Part shown: positions 20,342 through 30,141 of the stretch, in pieces
Numbering within the stretch: position 1 is the stretch's first letter
Layout of the letters: every line of letters begins with the position of its first letter
Assembly: GCF_008692035.1 (NCBI RefSeq)
Contig: NZ_VTFG01000001.1
Location: 434,001-498,000, forward strand
Length of the DNA: 64,000 nt
Origin: Pseudomonas marginalis
Lineage (GTDB): Bacteria > Pseudomonadota > Gammaproteobacteria > Pseudomonadales > Pseudomonadaceae
Reading direction: 5' to 3'
Translations under genes and position numbers: made by a program
The notes under the pieces: model-generated
Seen by the model: the letters and a program-made list of their open reading frames with translations, nothing else
Database searches by the model: none
What the model was told of the DNA's origin: nothing

Positions 20342-20458
20342 AGCCAACACCCACGTTATAAGTTTGCGGAGCGATATTCACCCAATATTCGGGAGCTGTT
20401 GCTGCACCTGGAGAATGAGGGCGTGTGGCTTATCTATACGGCAACGAAGTTTAACTAA
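20342..20458 (+). pseudogene. Possible 3-prime remnant of a lost gene
   Basis: Between the dehydrogenase and aminotransferase genes an open stretch of 38 codons with no start codon reads like a protein tail (KFAERYSPNIRELLLHLENE, ending TATKFN before TAA). It may be what is left after a deletion. I do not recognise the family, and chance is possible for so short a stretch. Confidence 0.3.
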
Positions 20459-20485
20459 GGTGATACTTAACAAAGGGTTCTAATC

Positions 20486-21886
20486 ATGTCGAACAGTGGA
20501 GTTGGTGAATCAGCGATTGCTGCCTTTGCCGCAGCCGAGCGTGCCCGTTTTATAGAAAACAACCCAATGTCAATGGCGCTGGCCAAGCGTGCCAAGGCGG
20601 CGCTGTTCAACGGTGTGCCCATGCACTGGATGAGCGATTGGTCGATGCCTTCGCCGCTTTTTGTCCAGCGTGCCAAAGGTGCCCGCTTCACCGATGTCGA
20701 CGGTCATGACTACATAGACTTTTGCCTCGGCGACACCGGCACGATGTTTGGCCACTCACCTGATCCTATCGCCCGCGCCATAGCCGAGCAGGCGAACAAT
20801 GGCTTGACCACGATGCTGCCCGGCGAAGACGCGGTGGTCTGCGCTGAGTTGCTGGCCCAGCGATTTGAGTTGCCTTATTGGCAAGTTACCGCCAACGCTA
20901 CCGACGCCAATCGTTATGTGCTGCGCTGGGCGCGCGCTATCACCCAGCGCAATGTTCTACTGGTGTTCGACGGCTGTTATCACGGCACCGTGGATGACGT
21001 GATGGTCCGTTACCGAGAGGGCAAGACCGTGCACCGTTCGGGCCTGGTGGGACAAGCCTACGACTTGACCCAATACAGTCGATCCATTCCCTTCAATGAT
21101 GTCGCTGCACTGGAGGCTGCTTTAGCTCAGGGCGACGTGTGCGCGCTGATGTGCGAGCCGGCGATGACCAATATCGGCATGGTCCTGCCCGATCCGGGGT
21201 TCATGCAACAGTGCCGCGAGCTGACGCGAAAATACGGCAGCCTGTTGGTCATTGATGAGACCCACACTATTTCTACCGGCATCGGTGGATGCACGCGCCA
21301 ATGGGATTTGAAGCCCGACTTTTTCGTAGTGGGGAAACCCATCGCCGGTGGCGTGCCTTGCGCAGTCTTTGGCATGACCGAGCACGTTGCGTTGGCCATG
21401 CACGATGCGCAGAAAAGCATCAGCGAAGCGAGCGGCGGGCATGGCCACAGTGGCATGGGCACCACCTTGTCCGCCAACGCACTGGCGATGCGCTGCATGC
21501 GCGTCAGCCTCGAAGAGGTCATGACCGAGTCTGCGTACCAGCGCATGCTGCCCCTGGCCTCAAGACTGGCCCAGGGATTTCGAGCGTTGTTCAAGCGGCA
21601 CCAACTGAACTGGTCGGTAACCGAGTTGGGGGCTCGTTGTGAGTTTCAATTCTGTGCCACCTCGCCCAGAACCGGCGCGCAAGCCGAGGCGGCTTTTCAT
21701 GACAGCCTTCAAATGGCGCTGCATCTCTATCTGATCAATCGCGGGATCCTGATCACGCCTTTTCACAACATGACCCTGTGCTGTCCGCAAACAAGTGAAG
21801 GGGATGTCGACAGGCTGATCGGTGAGTTGGATAACGCGCTGACCGCGCTGCTTGCCTTACCTGGAGCGCGGGTTATCTGTTCATAA
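20486..21886 (+). CDS. Class-III PLP aminotransferase (glutamate-1-semialdehyde-aminomutase-like)
   Basis: This 466-residue protein belongs to the class-III aminotransferase group. The PLP-contacting aspartate lies in LLVIDETHTISTG, and the Schiff-base lysine is probably in VVGKPIAGGVP. The phosphate-binding and glycine-rich loops occur near LGDTGTMFGHSP. Sequence style (GDTGTMFGHS, FDGCYHGT) is closest to glutamate-1-semialdehyde 2,1-aminomutase-like enzymes, but it is not the haem-pathway HemL because of its catabolic context. It sits between an SDR and a glutamine-synthetase-like ligase. A plausible role is amino-group transfer on an amine or amino-acid intermediate. Substrate unknown. Confidence 0.87.
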   Translation: MSNSGVGESAIAAFAAAERARFIENNPMSMALAKRAKAALFNGVPMHWMSDWSMPSPLFVQRAKGARFTDVDGHDYIDFCLGDTGTMFGHSPDPIARAIAEQANNGLTTMLPGEDAVVCAELLAQRFELPYWQVTANATDANRYVLRWARAITQRNVLLVFDGCYHGTVDDVMVRYREGKTVHRSGLVGQAYDLTQYSRSIPFNDVAALEAALAQGDVCALMCEPAMTNIGMVLPDPGFMQQCRELTRKYGSLLVIDETHTISTGIGGCTRQWDLKPDFFVVGKPIAGGVPCAVFGMTEHVALAMHDAQKSISEASGGHGHSGMGTTLSANALAMRCMRVSLEEVMTESAYQRMLPLASRLAQGFRALFKRHQLNWSVTELGARCEFQFCATSPRTGAQAEAAFHDSLQMALHLYLINRGILITPFHNMTLCCPQTSEGDVDRLIGELDNALTALLALPGARVICS

Positions 21887-21942
21887 GTTCCATTGTTCTT
21901 GAATACTGTCCAGTCGCTTGAATGAGCGCCAAGAGGTGTGAC

Positions 21943-23310
21943 ATGCAATTTGCTGATAAAAAAGAGGCCGAAGTTTATCTGGCCGCCCACCCTGAAGTGC
22001 TGAGCATCGAGTTGTTCCTTCTCGACGCGAACGGTGTTCCGCGAGGCAAACTGCTGCATCGCGACGAACTGCTGGCGATCTACGCAAACGGTCGGCCGCT
22101 GCCAAGTTCCATTCTCGCCTTGACCGTGCAGGGTGAAGACGTCGAAGACACAGGCCTGGTCTGGGATGTCGCCGATGCCGATTGTTGGACATACCCCTTG
22201 GCGGGAAGCCTGACCCTGCAACCCTGGCGCACCAACCCCACCGGCCAGGTGCAGGTGAGCATGCACCCGACCCAAGGTATTCATGCCGCACCGGCAGACC
22301 CGCGACACGTACTGGTGCATGTCATTGACCGACTCAAAGCCGATGGTTTCCACCCGGTAATGGCCGTTGAGCTGGAGTTTTACTTGCTGGACCAGCAACG
22401 CGATGCCAACGGTCGGCCGCAGCCAGCGCAGCAGACCAACGGCATCCGTCCCCAGGCACCGCAGGTTTATGGCCTATACGAATTGGAGCAGCTGCAACCC
22501 TTTCTTGATGACCTCTACGCTGCGTGTGCGCTACAGGGCCTGCCAGTCAGGACGGCCATCTCCGAGTACGCTCCAGGCCAAGTCGAGTTGACCCTGGAAC
22601 ATCGTTTCGACGCACTCCAGGCTATTGATGAAGGCGTACGTTACAAACGCCTGGTAAAAGGTGTCGCCAACAAACATGGGCTACAAGCCTGCTTCATGGC
22701 CAAGCCGTTCAGTGACCAGGCCGGGAGTGGCATGCATTTGCACGTCAGCCTGGCCGACGAGGAGGGTAACAACCTGTATGCGAGCGAAGACCCACAGGGT
22801 ACGCTCCTGTTGCGTCACTCGATTGGCGGGATGATGGCGACCTTGTTTGACTCGCTGGCGATATTTTGCCCCCATGCCAATTCATATCGCCGGTTCCAGG
22901 CCGGCAGTTACGCGCCACTGGCCAAAAGTTGGGGCGTCAACAATCGTACGGTGTCGTTCCGCGTGCCCGGCGGGTCAGCAATCAGTCGGCACATCGAACA
23001 CCGCATTTGCGGGGCGGACGCCAACCCGTACCTTGCCGCTGCCGCATTACTCGCGGGGATTCACTACGGCATCACCCATCAAAGCGATCCCGGCCCGGCG
23101 ATCGTGGGAAATGGCTATGAGCAGGCGACCGATTTTCTACCCACCGACTGGCTGACCGCGTTGCAGGCCTTGCAGGATTCAACCTGGGCACGCGAGGCGC
23201 TGGGCGCCGAATTCCTGAAGGTGTATCTGGCGATCAAATGGCGCGAGTTCCGTCAATTCAACGCTGAAGTCGGGGAGCAGGACTGGCGCTGGTACCTCAC
23301 TCACGCATGA
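21943..23310 (+). CDS. Glutamine-synthetase-family ligase (gamma-glutamylamide type, PuuA-like)
   Basis: The 455-residue protein carries the glutamine-synthetase fold: an N-terminal beta-grasp segment (DANGVPRGKLLHR), then the catalytic barrel with SEYAPGQVELTLEH and GSGMHLHVSL. The arginine-rich substrate site follows (NNRTVSFRVPGG and the HRICGADANPYLAAAAL helix). Length and divergent sequence fit ATP-dependent gamma-glutamylamine or gamma-glutamylanilide synthetases rather than nitrogen-assimilating GlnA. The ATG at 21943 follows AGAGGT with five bases between; an earlier ATG at 21922 is weaker. It lies 56 bases after the aminotransferase gene and is likely co-transcribed. The route may glutamylate an amine before oxidation. 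Confidence 0.88.
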   Translation: MQFADKKEAEVYLAAHPEVLSIELFLLDANGVPRGKLLHRDELLAIYANGRPLPSSILALTVQGEDVEDTGLVWDVADADCWTYPLAGSLTLQPWRTNPTGQVQVSMHPTQGIHAAPADPRHVLVHVIDRLKADGFHPVMAVELEFYLLDQQRDANGRPQPAQQTNGIRPQAPQVYGLYELEQLQPFLDDLYAACALQGLPVRTAISEYAPGQVELTLEHRFDALQAIDEGVRYKRLVKGVANKHGLQACFMAKPFSDQAGSGMHLHVSLADEEGNNLYASEDPQGTLLLRHSIGGMMATLFDSLAIFCPHANSYRRFQAGSYAPLAKSWGVNNRTVSFRVPGGSAISRHIEHRICGADANPYLAAAALLAGIHYGITHQSDPGPAIVGNGYEQATDFLPTDWLTALQALQDSTWAREALGAEFLKVYLAIKWREFRQFNAEVGEQDWRWYLTHA

Positions 23311-23487
23311 CTGATGGGCGATAACCGATGCTCACCAGCGGTTGTCAGCGTGGATTTGGGACCCGTGAGCCAAAACAAGGGTAGAGTGTTCATCACTTTC
23401 TGTTCATAGGGCCTTCGCGCAGTCGCACCGAGCGGTTCCAGCGTCCGGACAGGGCAAAAAAACGGTATCTCAATTGTTAAGTGAAGA

Positions 23488-24165
23488 ATGAATCGTCCGC
23501 TGTTTATTTCTCTGGATGGGCCCAAGGGCACCGGCAAAACCACGCTGTTGGAGGCCGTTACGAAAGCACTGAGGGCAGGCAACAAAAAGGTGATCCGGCT
23601 TTGCGAGAGAAAAAGCGATCCGTACCGGGAGGGAACAATGGCGCTTGTTAACCAGCTCGTCAGAAGTCCCTCCCGGGACTTGGAGCTGAGGGTGTGTGAA
23701 CGCTTTGCTGACAGCCGTGCCTGGATTTCCCGGCAGGTGCTGGCTAAACAGCCACCAGGCAGCATCATCCTGATCGATCGCTGGTACCCGTCGGATGCCG
23801 CGTTTCGCCGGATAATTCCGTTTGCAGAGATCCTGCAGTTGAACATTGATCGAAACGTGCGAGTGCCAGACCTGCATGTCGGGATTGTCACCGCCCCTGA
23901 GATTTCATGGGCGAGGGCAGCGGCACGACGGCGTGGGCTGAGCAGCACGGTGATCCATAAGCTGGAAGAACATAGCGCGTGTACCCAGGCATTCGAGCGA
24001 GCGTTGGCAGATCACGGTTGGGTTTTGTGCCGTAATGAAGGCACGATCGAAGACGCAACAATGCAGGTGGTGTCCGCGATCTATAGAGTCCTTGCTTGCG
24101 CGTCCCCGGCAGTCATTCTACCGGCCCCGACCTCCATCGATTCCTTGTGCTATCCAGGCTTCTAA
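23488..24165 (+). CDS. Thymidylate-kinase-like P-loop kinase
   Basis: The 225-residue protein has a P-loop GPKGTGKTTLLEAV at residues 11-24, a DR motif in ILIDRWYPSDAAF near residue 95, and a lid-like arginine-rich stretch (ARAAARRRG). These fit the thymidylate kinase fold. It is too divergent to be the housekeeping Tmk, and the tail past residue 200 is unusual. Its 3-prime end overlaps the convergent phosphodiesterase gene by 48 bases. Stray kinases of this type are often phage-derived or act in nucleoside salvage. Nucleotide specificity cannot be inferred. Confidence 0.7.
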   Translation: MNRPLFISLDGPKGTGKTTLLEAVTKALRAGNKKVIRLCERKSDPYREGTMALVNQLVRSPSRDLELRVCERFADSRAWISRQVLAKQPPGSIILIDRWYPSDAAFRRIIPFAEILQLNIDRNVRVPDLHVGIVTAPEISWARAAARRRGLSSTVIHKLEEHSACTQAFERALADHGWVLCRNEGTIEDATMQVVSAIYRVLACASPAVILPAPTSIDSLCYPGF

Positions 24166-25899
24166 TGCCTCGGCGCTCATAGGCTTGGCTATCAAATAAC
24201 CCTGTGCTTCGGAACATCCCCACTGTATTAACAGGTCCAGGATTTCCTGATTTTCTACGCCTTCTGCAACCACCCGGTAGCCGAGCCCCTTAGCCAGTCC
24301 GATCAGGGTTTTAACCAGTTGCTTGTCATTTTGATTGCTGCCCAGCCCGCTGATCAGAGATTGGTCAAGCTTGACGGTATTGGCCGGGAGCTCCTTCAAA
24401 TAAGCCCAGTTGCTGTAGCCGGTGCCAAAGTCATCAACAGCAACCTCTACGCCAAACTTACGGACACGCTCCAGTTGCCGGATGACTTCTTCAGGGTTGG
24501 TCATGAGCATGCTTTCGGTAAACTCAAGTTCAAAGCCAGCTGGGTCCAGGCCGTGCTGTTGAATCTCATGGATCATCGAGTCGACGAATTCGGCGCTTTC
24601 AAGATCGCTGACGGTAATGTTCATCGCTATCCGCAGGCGCACACCTTGCGCTTTCCAAATAACCGCTTGCTGGATGATTGCGTTGAGCACCCACAATCCA
24701 ACAGAAGGTATGAGTGCGGTTTTTTCAGCCAAGGGTATGAATTCAGCAGGGCTGATGGGCCCCAGTAAAGGATGTGTCCAACGTAATAGTGCTTCTACTG
24801 AATGACACCGTCCTGAGGGCAGTTTGATTTTTGGCTGGTACACCAGGCTGAACTGTTTGTCGGCGCTGACCGCCTCCGGCAACGAACTCAACAACATGAA
24901 CGCGCGTTGTTGAGCCGCATCAAAATGGGGTTCATAGCGCGACCATCCCAGCCTGCGGTCACGCGCCTCATCCGCAGCGCTGACCACCAGGCGAAGCCAG
25001 TCTTGCTGGAGCCCTGAGCTATGAATAGGCAGGACGCCAATCCCGACTTGCATGAGTATGGGGATGGCGTGGCATTCGACAGGCTTTTTGAAGTCCTTGA
25101 GGATGTTTTCACAAATGTGCTCGGCCGTTTGATCCTCCTCAAGGAGGAAACCAAACCGCGTCGGGCTAATTTTATAAAGTAGACACTGTGGCGGTAATAG
25201 TTTTTGTAGGCGCGCTTTGATTGCCAGGACCAAGTCTGTGGCAAAACTGTAACCCAGCGCCTTCACGATATCGTTGAGGAACTTTGGCGAGATGATGTCA
25301 ACCGCATACGCTTGGCACGCGCTGTGGGTCTTTAGCGCTTGGCGTATATCCTCCTCAAACCGGAGTCGATTAAATAACCCTGTGGGTTGGTCGACGAAGT
25401 TTCGAGAGCGCATGCTGTGGATGTGCATCATCACCAGTTCAGCAAAACCGCTGAGCATCGCGCTATCACGCTCACTCATAGCGGCACGTGAGACTGTATC
25501 AATGATGCACAGGCTTCCCAGCGTAAAACCCTCTTCGGTAATCAGTGGGGTGCCTGTGTAATAACGAATATACGGAGGCCCCGTTACCAGGGAATTGTCT
25601 TTAAAACGGGGATCAAGCGTCGCGTCCAATACCTCCAGCGGGGCGTTATCCAGCATCGAGTAAGCGCAGAAGGACACTTCTCGTGGTGTCTGCGTCTCTT
25701 CAAGCCCTACGCGCGCCTTGAACCATTGCTGATGCTCATCGACGATCGAAATCAGCGCTATGGGGGCGTTGAAGTAAGCAGAAACCATCTCGACGATTTT
25801 ATCGAAGACAGTATCGTACTCGCTGTCAGCTGGACAAAATTTCGCGACCTCTTTAAGCCGTTCAATTTCATTCGGCGGAATAGGAGCGCCTGCGCCCAT
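24118..25899 (-). CDS. GAF, degenerate GGDEF, EAL cyclic-di-GMP phosphodiesterase
   Basis: The 593-residue protein has an N-terminal GAF sensor (FCPADSEYDTVFDKIVEMVS onward), then a GGDEF-type domain whose signature is lost (TRFGFLLEE). The C-terminal EAL domain keeps its catalytic set: VEALLRW, NITVSDLES, FTESML, VAVDDFGTGYS, LDQSLI and AEGVEN. The likely activity is hydrolysis of cyclic di-GMP, with the dead GGDEF domain perhaps binding GTP. No membrane helix is seen, so it is cytoplasmic. The ATG at 25899 is chosen because GAGGA lies five bases upstream; longer forms starting near 25953 or 25989 lack a good site. It is divergent from the oxidase gene. Confidence 0.88.
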   Translation of the reverse strand: MGAGAPIPPNEIERLKEVAKFCPADSEYDTVFDKIVEMVSAYFNAPIALISIVDEHQQWFKARVGLEETQTPREVSFCAYSMLDNAPLEVLDATLDPRFKDNSLVTGPPYIRYYTGTPLITEEGFTLGSLCIIDTVSRAAMSERDSAMLSGFAELVMMHIHSMRSRNFVDQPTGLFNRLRFEEDIRQALKTHSACQAYAVDIISPKFLNDIVKALGYSFATDLVLAIKARLQKLLPPQCLLYKISPTRFGFLLEEDQTAEHICENILKDFKKPVECHAIPILMQVGIGVLPIHSSGLQQDWLRLVVSAADEARDRRLGWSRYEPHFDAAQQRAFMLLSSLPEAVSADKQFSLVYQPKIKLPSGRCHSVEALLRWTHPLLGPISPAEFIPLAEKTALIPSVGLWVLNAIIQQAVIWKAQGVRLRIAMNITVSDLESAEFVDSMIHEIQQHGLDPAGFELEFTESMLMTNPEEVIRQLERVRKFGVEVAVDDFGTGYSNWAYLKELPANTVKLDQSLISGLGSNQNDKQLVKTLIGLAKGLGYRVVAEGVENQEILDLLIQWGCSEAQGYLIAKPMSAEALEAWIAQGIDGGRGR

Positions 25900-26175
25900 G
25901 ACAATCCTCGGAGTGGCTGTGTTTATGTGCACGGTATCAGACAGTGCCATCATTATGATGTTGTTTTTTCTATTCCTCTGATAGCTCAACGGTATGCAGG
26001 CAGACGGCCTCTCCTGCGTTGCCGGGAGAGGCGCGTGTTTGGACTCAGCACTGCGTAGTATTGCAGCAGCAGAGCGGCCGGTGATGCTCGGTTGATAATA
26101 TGCATATGCTCTTTTAGTCGTTGATTCTTAATCGGCTTCACTTTCAACTGGCTTCTTTTTGACAGGTGAGAGTTG

Positions 26176-27384
26176 ATGTCCGAGCGGTGTGATGTAGTGG
26201 TACTGGGATTGGGGGCCATGGGGGCCGCTACGGTGTATCAGTTGGCGAAGGCGGGTGCGAATGTTGTGGGTATCGACCGCCATCACCCACCTCACAACCT
26301 GGGCTCCAGCCATGGCGATACGCGTATTACCCGGCTTTCGGTGGGTGAGGGCGCGCAGTACGTTCCCATTGTGCGCAATTCCCACCGCATCTGGCGCGAG
26401 CTTGAGCAATTGTCCGGGGAGTCGCTGTTCGAACAGTCGGGTCTATTGGTTCTGACTTCAAGTCCCGAGTTTGACCCCAGCGATAAAACCGACTTCACAT
26501 TGCGCACCATCGGCCTAGCACAGGCCTATGGCATCGAGCACGACGTTTTATCCGCCGACCGGATTCGCCAGCGCTTTCCACAATTTGCCAACGTACACGA
26601 CACTGCCATCGGCTATTTCGAGCCAGGTGGAGGTTTTGTACGTCCTGAACGTTGCATTGATGTGCAGCTCAAATTGGCCGAGCAACACGGAGCAATCCTC
26701 TACAAAGGCGAAACCGTCACTGGGATTAGCTCGAATGAGCAGGGAGTCCATGTCACTACGAATCTGCGCACGCTCTTTGCAAACAAGCTTGTGATTAGCG
26801 CCGGCAACTGGAGCGGCGGTTTGCTGGGCGAGCCGTTTGACAGCCTGCTCAGCGTCTACCGGCAGAAGCTGTTCTGGTTCGGGCTGGAGGAGGGCGCCGA
26901 GTGGGTGGATCACTCACCGACGTTTATCCTCACTCACGGCCGTGGCGACGACAAAATCAACTACGGCTTTCCCGCATTACACGGCGAGGGCAGCCTGAAA
27001 ATCGCCACCGCGCAATACCACACTACTTCGTTGCCGCAAACAATGGATCGTACGGTCTCGCCGGCGGAAGAGCGGGACATGTATGAGCACCAGGTGCGCG
27101 GCCGCATCGTCGGTGTGACCTCGAGCGTGGTCAAGTCTGCTGTCTGCGCCTACACCGTGACGCCGGATCGCCATTTCATTATCGATGAGCATCCGTCGTG
27201 GCAGCACACCTTGGTGGTGTCCGCCTGTTCCGGTCACGGCTTCAAACATTCCGCCGCGTTGGGCGAGGCGTTTGCACAGTGGTGCATACGCGGTTCGACC
27301 GACTTGGATCTCTCGTCTTTCTCCCTTAAACGCCTCGAGCGCTATCATGGACGTGAAGCCGGATTCACGGTGCCGAGTACGTAA
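26176..27384 (+). CDS. FAD-dependent monomeric sarcosine oxidase / N-methyl-tryptophan oxidase-like
   Basis: The 402-residue protein begins with a Rossmann FAD site (VVVLGLGAMGAATVYQLAKAG) at residues 6-26 and the second signature IDRHHPPHNLGSSHGDTRITR, typical of the SolA/monomeric sarcosine oxidase family. A cysteine in SACSGHGFKHS near the C-terminus is the expected site for covalent FAD attachment. The reaction would be oxidative removal of an N-methyl group or amine with hydrogen peroxide release. The ATG at 26176 has AGGTGAG six bases upstream. It stands apart from its neighbours and is the last ordinary chromosomal gene before the island. Confidence 0.88.
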   Translation: MSERCDVVVLGLGAMGAATVYQLAKAGANVVGIDRHHPPHNLGSSHGDTRITRLSVGEGAQYVPIVRNSHRIWRELEQLSGESLFEQSGLLVLTSSPEFDPSDKTDFTLRTIGLAQAYGIEHDVLSADRIRQRFPQFANVHDTAIGYFEPGGGFVRPERCIDVQLKLAEQHGAILYKGETVTGISSNEQGVHVTTNLRTLFANKLVISAGNWSGGLLGEPFDSLLSVYRQKLFWFGLEEGAEWVDHSPTFILTHGRGDDKINYGFPALHGEGSLKIATAQYHTTSLPQTMDRTVSPAEERDMYEHQVRGRIVGVTSSVVKSAVCAYTVTPDRHFIIDEHPSWQHTLVVSACSGHGFKHSAALGEAFAQWCIRGSTDLDLSSFSLKRLERYHGREAGFTVPST

Positions 27385-27773
27385 GCGTTCCGGGAACACA
27401 CTCATGAATCTTGATTCGCTGAGAAGTAAGTCAAGCATCAGCGTTCCCTCCGGCGATGAGTAATGCCGTCAGGTACGAATCCAGCACCTATGATAGCGAT
27501 GGTGCACCGCAGTAGGCGACGAGAGCGGGAAGTGGCTGAGCCTGACACACGATTATACAAGTGGGCGATGTCATTTGTTCATAAGCAGCTCATGAGCCTG
27601 AAATTACTGGCTAACCTCTCTAAAAATTAACGCGCCTGTTCATCGATTGATGTTCATAGACCTAGTTTTCCCCGCCGTCCTTACCCTCATCGCCCAACCT
27701 CTGACGGTTCCAGTCCAGAGGGTGATTGATACTGATTTTTTAAAAACATGCTTTGGGATCTGGTTGGAAATAG
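27385..27773. other. Intergenic stretch at the island border
   Basis: No gene is visible. The stretch is more AT-rich near 27590-27660 than its left neighbour and contains TGTTCAT repeated near 27588, 27638 and 27650. It probably holds or adjoins the left border of the accessory region. No tRNA gene or integrase is found here. Confidence 0.5.
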
Positions 27774-28305
27774 AGTAGTCACTGTCACACAGGCGAGGGC
27801 AGGTACGTCCTCGTCGATCTCAGCAACATCGCCGATGCGGACTTAGTTGCACGTCTAGATAATTTCTGGCTTCACGGGGGGATGCATTCGCAATGCAGCT
27901 CCAGAGCCATTGAGTATGACGACCCTCTTGGCGCCTCCCCATCTTGGCGGACTGATGGAGGGGCGATGCAACACCTGGCCGCTTGATCTCGACCGTATAG
28001 GCTATCTTCAGCACGACTTGTACCCTGGCCGTCTATTCGTTCCAGCGCTCCCTGGCTTTCAACAAGCCGAACTCACTCCTCGCGACGGGCAGTTGGAGAT
28101 CAAGGTGGACGAGCAAGTCGTAGCGGACCTTTGTTATTGGAACGCGGGTTGGGGAGGCGCGCGTCCGATGAAGTTCGGTGGTAACTGCGGTACGGCACTG
28201 ACGTCTCGCGGCACGAGCTACCAGGAGGGGCCTGTCTTGCCAGAGGGAAGGTTACGCTCATTCTATCTTTGGCATAGAGTCTTAACCTACGACCAGACGT
28301 CATCG
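27774..28305 (+). pseudogene. Decayed unknown gene in two frames
   Basis: Two successive open stretches read as protein but lie in different frames and lack a proper start. The first runs 27774-27986 and includes VLVDLSNIADADLVARLDNF. The second runs from about 27980 and includes YLQHDLYPGRLFVPALPGFQ and later MKFGGNCGTALTSRG. The second stretch overlaps a plausible ATG at 27910, but the sense starts near 27980, suggesting a frameshift there. I do not recognise the family. Together with the broken phosphatase after it, this looks like one decayed neighbourhood left behind when the island formed. Confidence 0.5.
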
Positions 28306-29036
28306 TTTGGGGATGGCGAGAGCACTGCGAACGCAGGGGCCGCGTCTAAAGATCACGCAAGCATCCCCTTGACTCTGAAAGGCCTGGAGCAAGCGGGTTC
28401 TATGCCCAGCCCGACCTGATAATCTCGTCTACGTTTACCCGCGCTAAAGCCACCGCTGATGCGACCATTACGCGCTTTCCGATGACAGCGATAGAGATTT
28501 GGCCAATCCATGAATTCACCTACTTGGCACCTAGCCGCTGTATCAATACCACCGGTGCTGACCGCAAAGCCTGGGTTGACGAGTATTGGGCGAAAGCAGA
28601 TCCAACGTATGTGCACGGGGAGGGCGCAGAGTCCTTTGTGGACTTCATTCAGCGTGTGCAGGTGTTTCTAGATCGTCTTGCCTACGCGCCTGGTAACCAG
28701 GTTGCGGTTTTCTCGCACGGACAGTTCATGAGCGCCCTTGCCTGGCTGTTGGTGCGCCTGCCAACCTGCCTTAACAGCGAGATGATGCAGGATTGGCGTG
28801 CGTACGAAATTGAGAACCACATCGAGAACTGCTGGGGCTATTCGATCGCCGAGGCGCCTGATGGCACCGTGTCACTGGGCCATGTGCTCAACCCTCACGG
28901 TGTACCCTTTCGCGATGGCGAATTGTTGTCGGTATGCGGCACTATGCTCCTGTACGCCGGCAAGCTTCCCGTTGAGGCCGAAGGCTCTGAGTCGCCGGTG
29001 AGCGATCAGAAACCAGACCAACCCACATTTTTGTGA
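28306..29036 (+). pseudogene. Broken histidine phosphatase (phosphoglycerate-mutase-like) with missing RHG motif
   Basis: The C-terminal half reads like the histidine phosphatase superfamily (YAQPDLIISSTFTRAKATAD, QVAVFSHGQFMSALAWLLV). Two defects are visible. First, a one-base loss near 28400 (GGTTCT where GGTTTCT is expected) shifts the frame; the first part ends at a TGA near 28419 and the rest continues in another frame to 29036. Second, where the catalytic RHGE should stand, just before STANAG, the sequence reads FGDGE (28306-28320). Both the arginine and the phosphate-accepting histidine are therefore absent. The second conserved histidine (SHGQF) remains. The protein is almost certainly inactive. 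A sequencing error could explain the frameshift but not easily the motif. Confidence 0.72.
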
Positions 29037-29138
29037 TAGCAGGTACGCCAAAGCTCGGGGAACCAAGACTCCTCTCAATGCGCGTCCGAGTGTTCCCGTG
29101 ACACCTGCAGAATCAATACAAAAACGCCGGAATTCAAC

Positions 29139-29909
29139 ATGTCCATAGAACTGGTTGCTTCATGGCTGCGCGCCGCTAAGCATGTCGTCATATTCACGGG
29201 TGCTGGAGCATCTGCAGAAAGTGGTATTCCCACTTTTCGCGATACTTTGACAGGCCTGTGGGAGCGATTTGATGCCTCAAAGCTGGCCACCGCTGAGGCA
29301 TTTCGTGCTGACCCAAACCTCTGCTGGGGCTGGTATGAGTGGCGGCGTATGAAGGTTGTCCAGGCGAGCCCAAACCCGGCTCATTGCGCGATCGCACAAC
29401 TGGCCGATCTCGTTCCCAAAGTCACGGTCATCACGCAGAACGTTGATGATCTTCACGAGCGAGCTGGGAGCCGTGACGTAATTCACCTGCATGGCAGCCT
29501 GCATAGACCCCGGTGCATTGACTGCTATACGCCGTACTCTCAGACGTTGCCATCTGTGGTTCTCCCCGAGGGGGGGGCCAGGATAGATCCACCAGTGTGT
29601 GACGTATGCGGTGGTTATGTCCGACCAGGTGTCGTCTGGTTTGGGGAAATGCTGCCAGAGGCCGCATGGGCGACGGCTATGGACGAGGCACAAGCGTGCG
29701 ACATGTTTTTATCGGTAGGAACATCCGGCATGGTTTACCCGGCTGCTGAGTTGCCAATGCATGCGTTGAGGTACCGGGCAACGGTCGTGCACATCAATCC
29801 GCAGAGATTTGAGATAAGCCATGATGAGTATTTCCTACAAGGGCGGGCGTCTGAGGTGATGACAGATCTGCTGGCTAAGGCGTTCGGCGGTTTGCTGCTG
29901 CAGCCATGA
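29139..29909 (+). CDS. Sirtuin (SIR2-type NAD-dependent protein deacylase)
   Basis: This 256-residue protein has the full sirtuin core: GAGASAESGIPTFRD for NAD, TQNVDDLHERAG with the HLHGS catalytic histidine segment, and two CxxC pairs (CIDC and CDVC) for zinc. A WYEWRR stretch supplies the Tyr-x-x-Arg pair seen in class III sirtuins that remove succinyl or malonyl groups. Stand-alone size and intact zinc site fit a CobB-like deacylase more than a defence-type SIR2 effector, which usually lacks zinc. It lies just before a run of defence-like genes but has its own 102-base gap after the broken phosphatase. A defence role is possible but unsupported. Confidence 0.85.
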   Translation: MSIELVASWLRAAKHVVIFTGAGASAESGIPTFRDTLTGLWERFDASKLATAEAFRADPNLCWGWYEWRRMKVVQASPNPAHCAIAQLADLVPKVTVITQNVDDLHERAGSRDVIHLHGSLHRPRCIDCYTPYSQTLPSVVLPEGGARIDPPVCDVCGGYVRPGVVWFGEMLPEAAWATAMDEAQACDMFLSVGTSGMVYPAAELPMHALRYRATVVHINPQRFEISHDEYFLQGRASEVMTDLLAKAFGGLLLQP

Positions 29910-30141
29910 TTCACTTACAGGGCTCACGCCAAGGCTTACGTCGTAACGCACCGACGGGACGATCAGGTATTGCACCCCTATGAGGTGCCGGCAGCGCTAC
30001 CAACTGAACAGTCGATGCCGTACAAGCCGCCACCGGCCTTACTGGGTCATCGTGTGTTCAATCTCCGCTTCCCTTATACTGGCCAAACGCTACATCTCCC
30101 GCCGTCTCGGTGAGCTTTGAAGTATTGATAGGAAGGAACCG

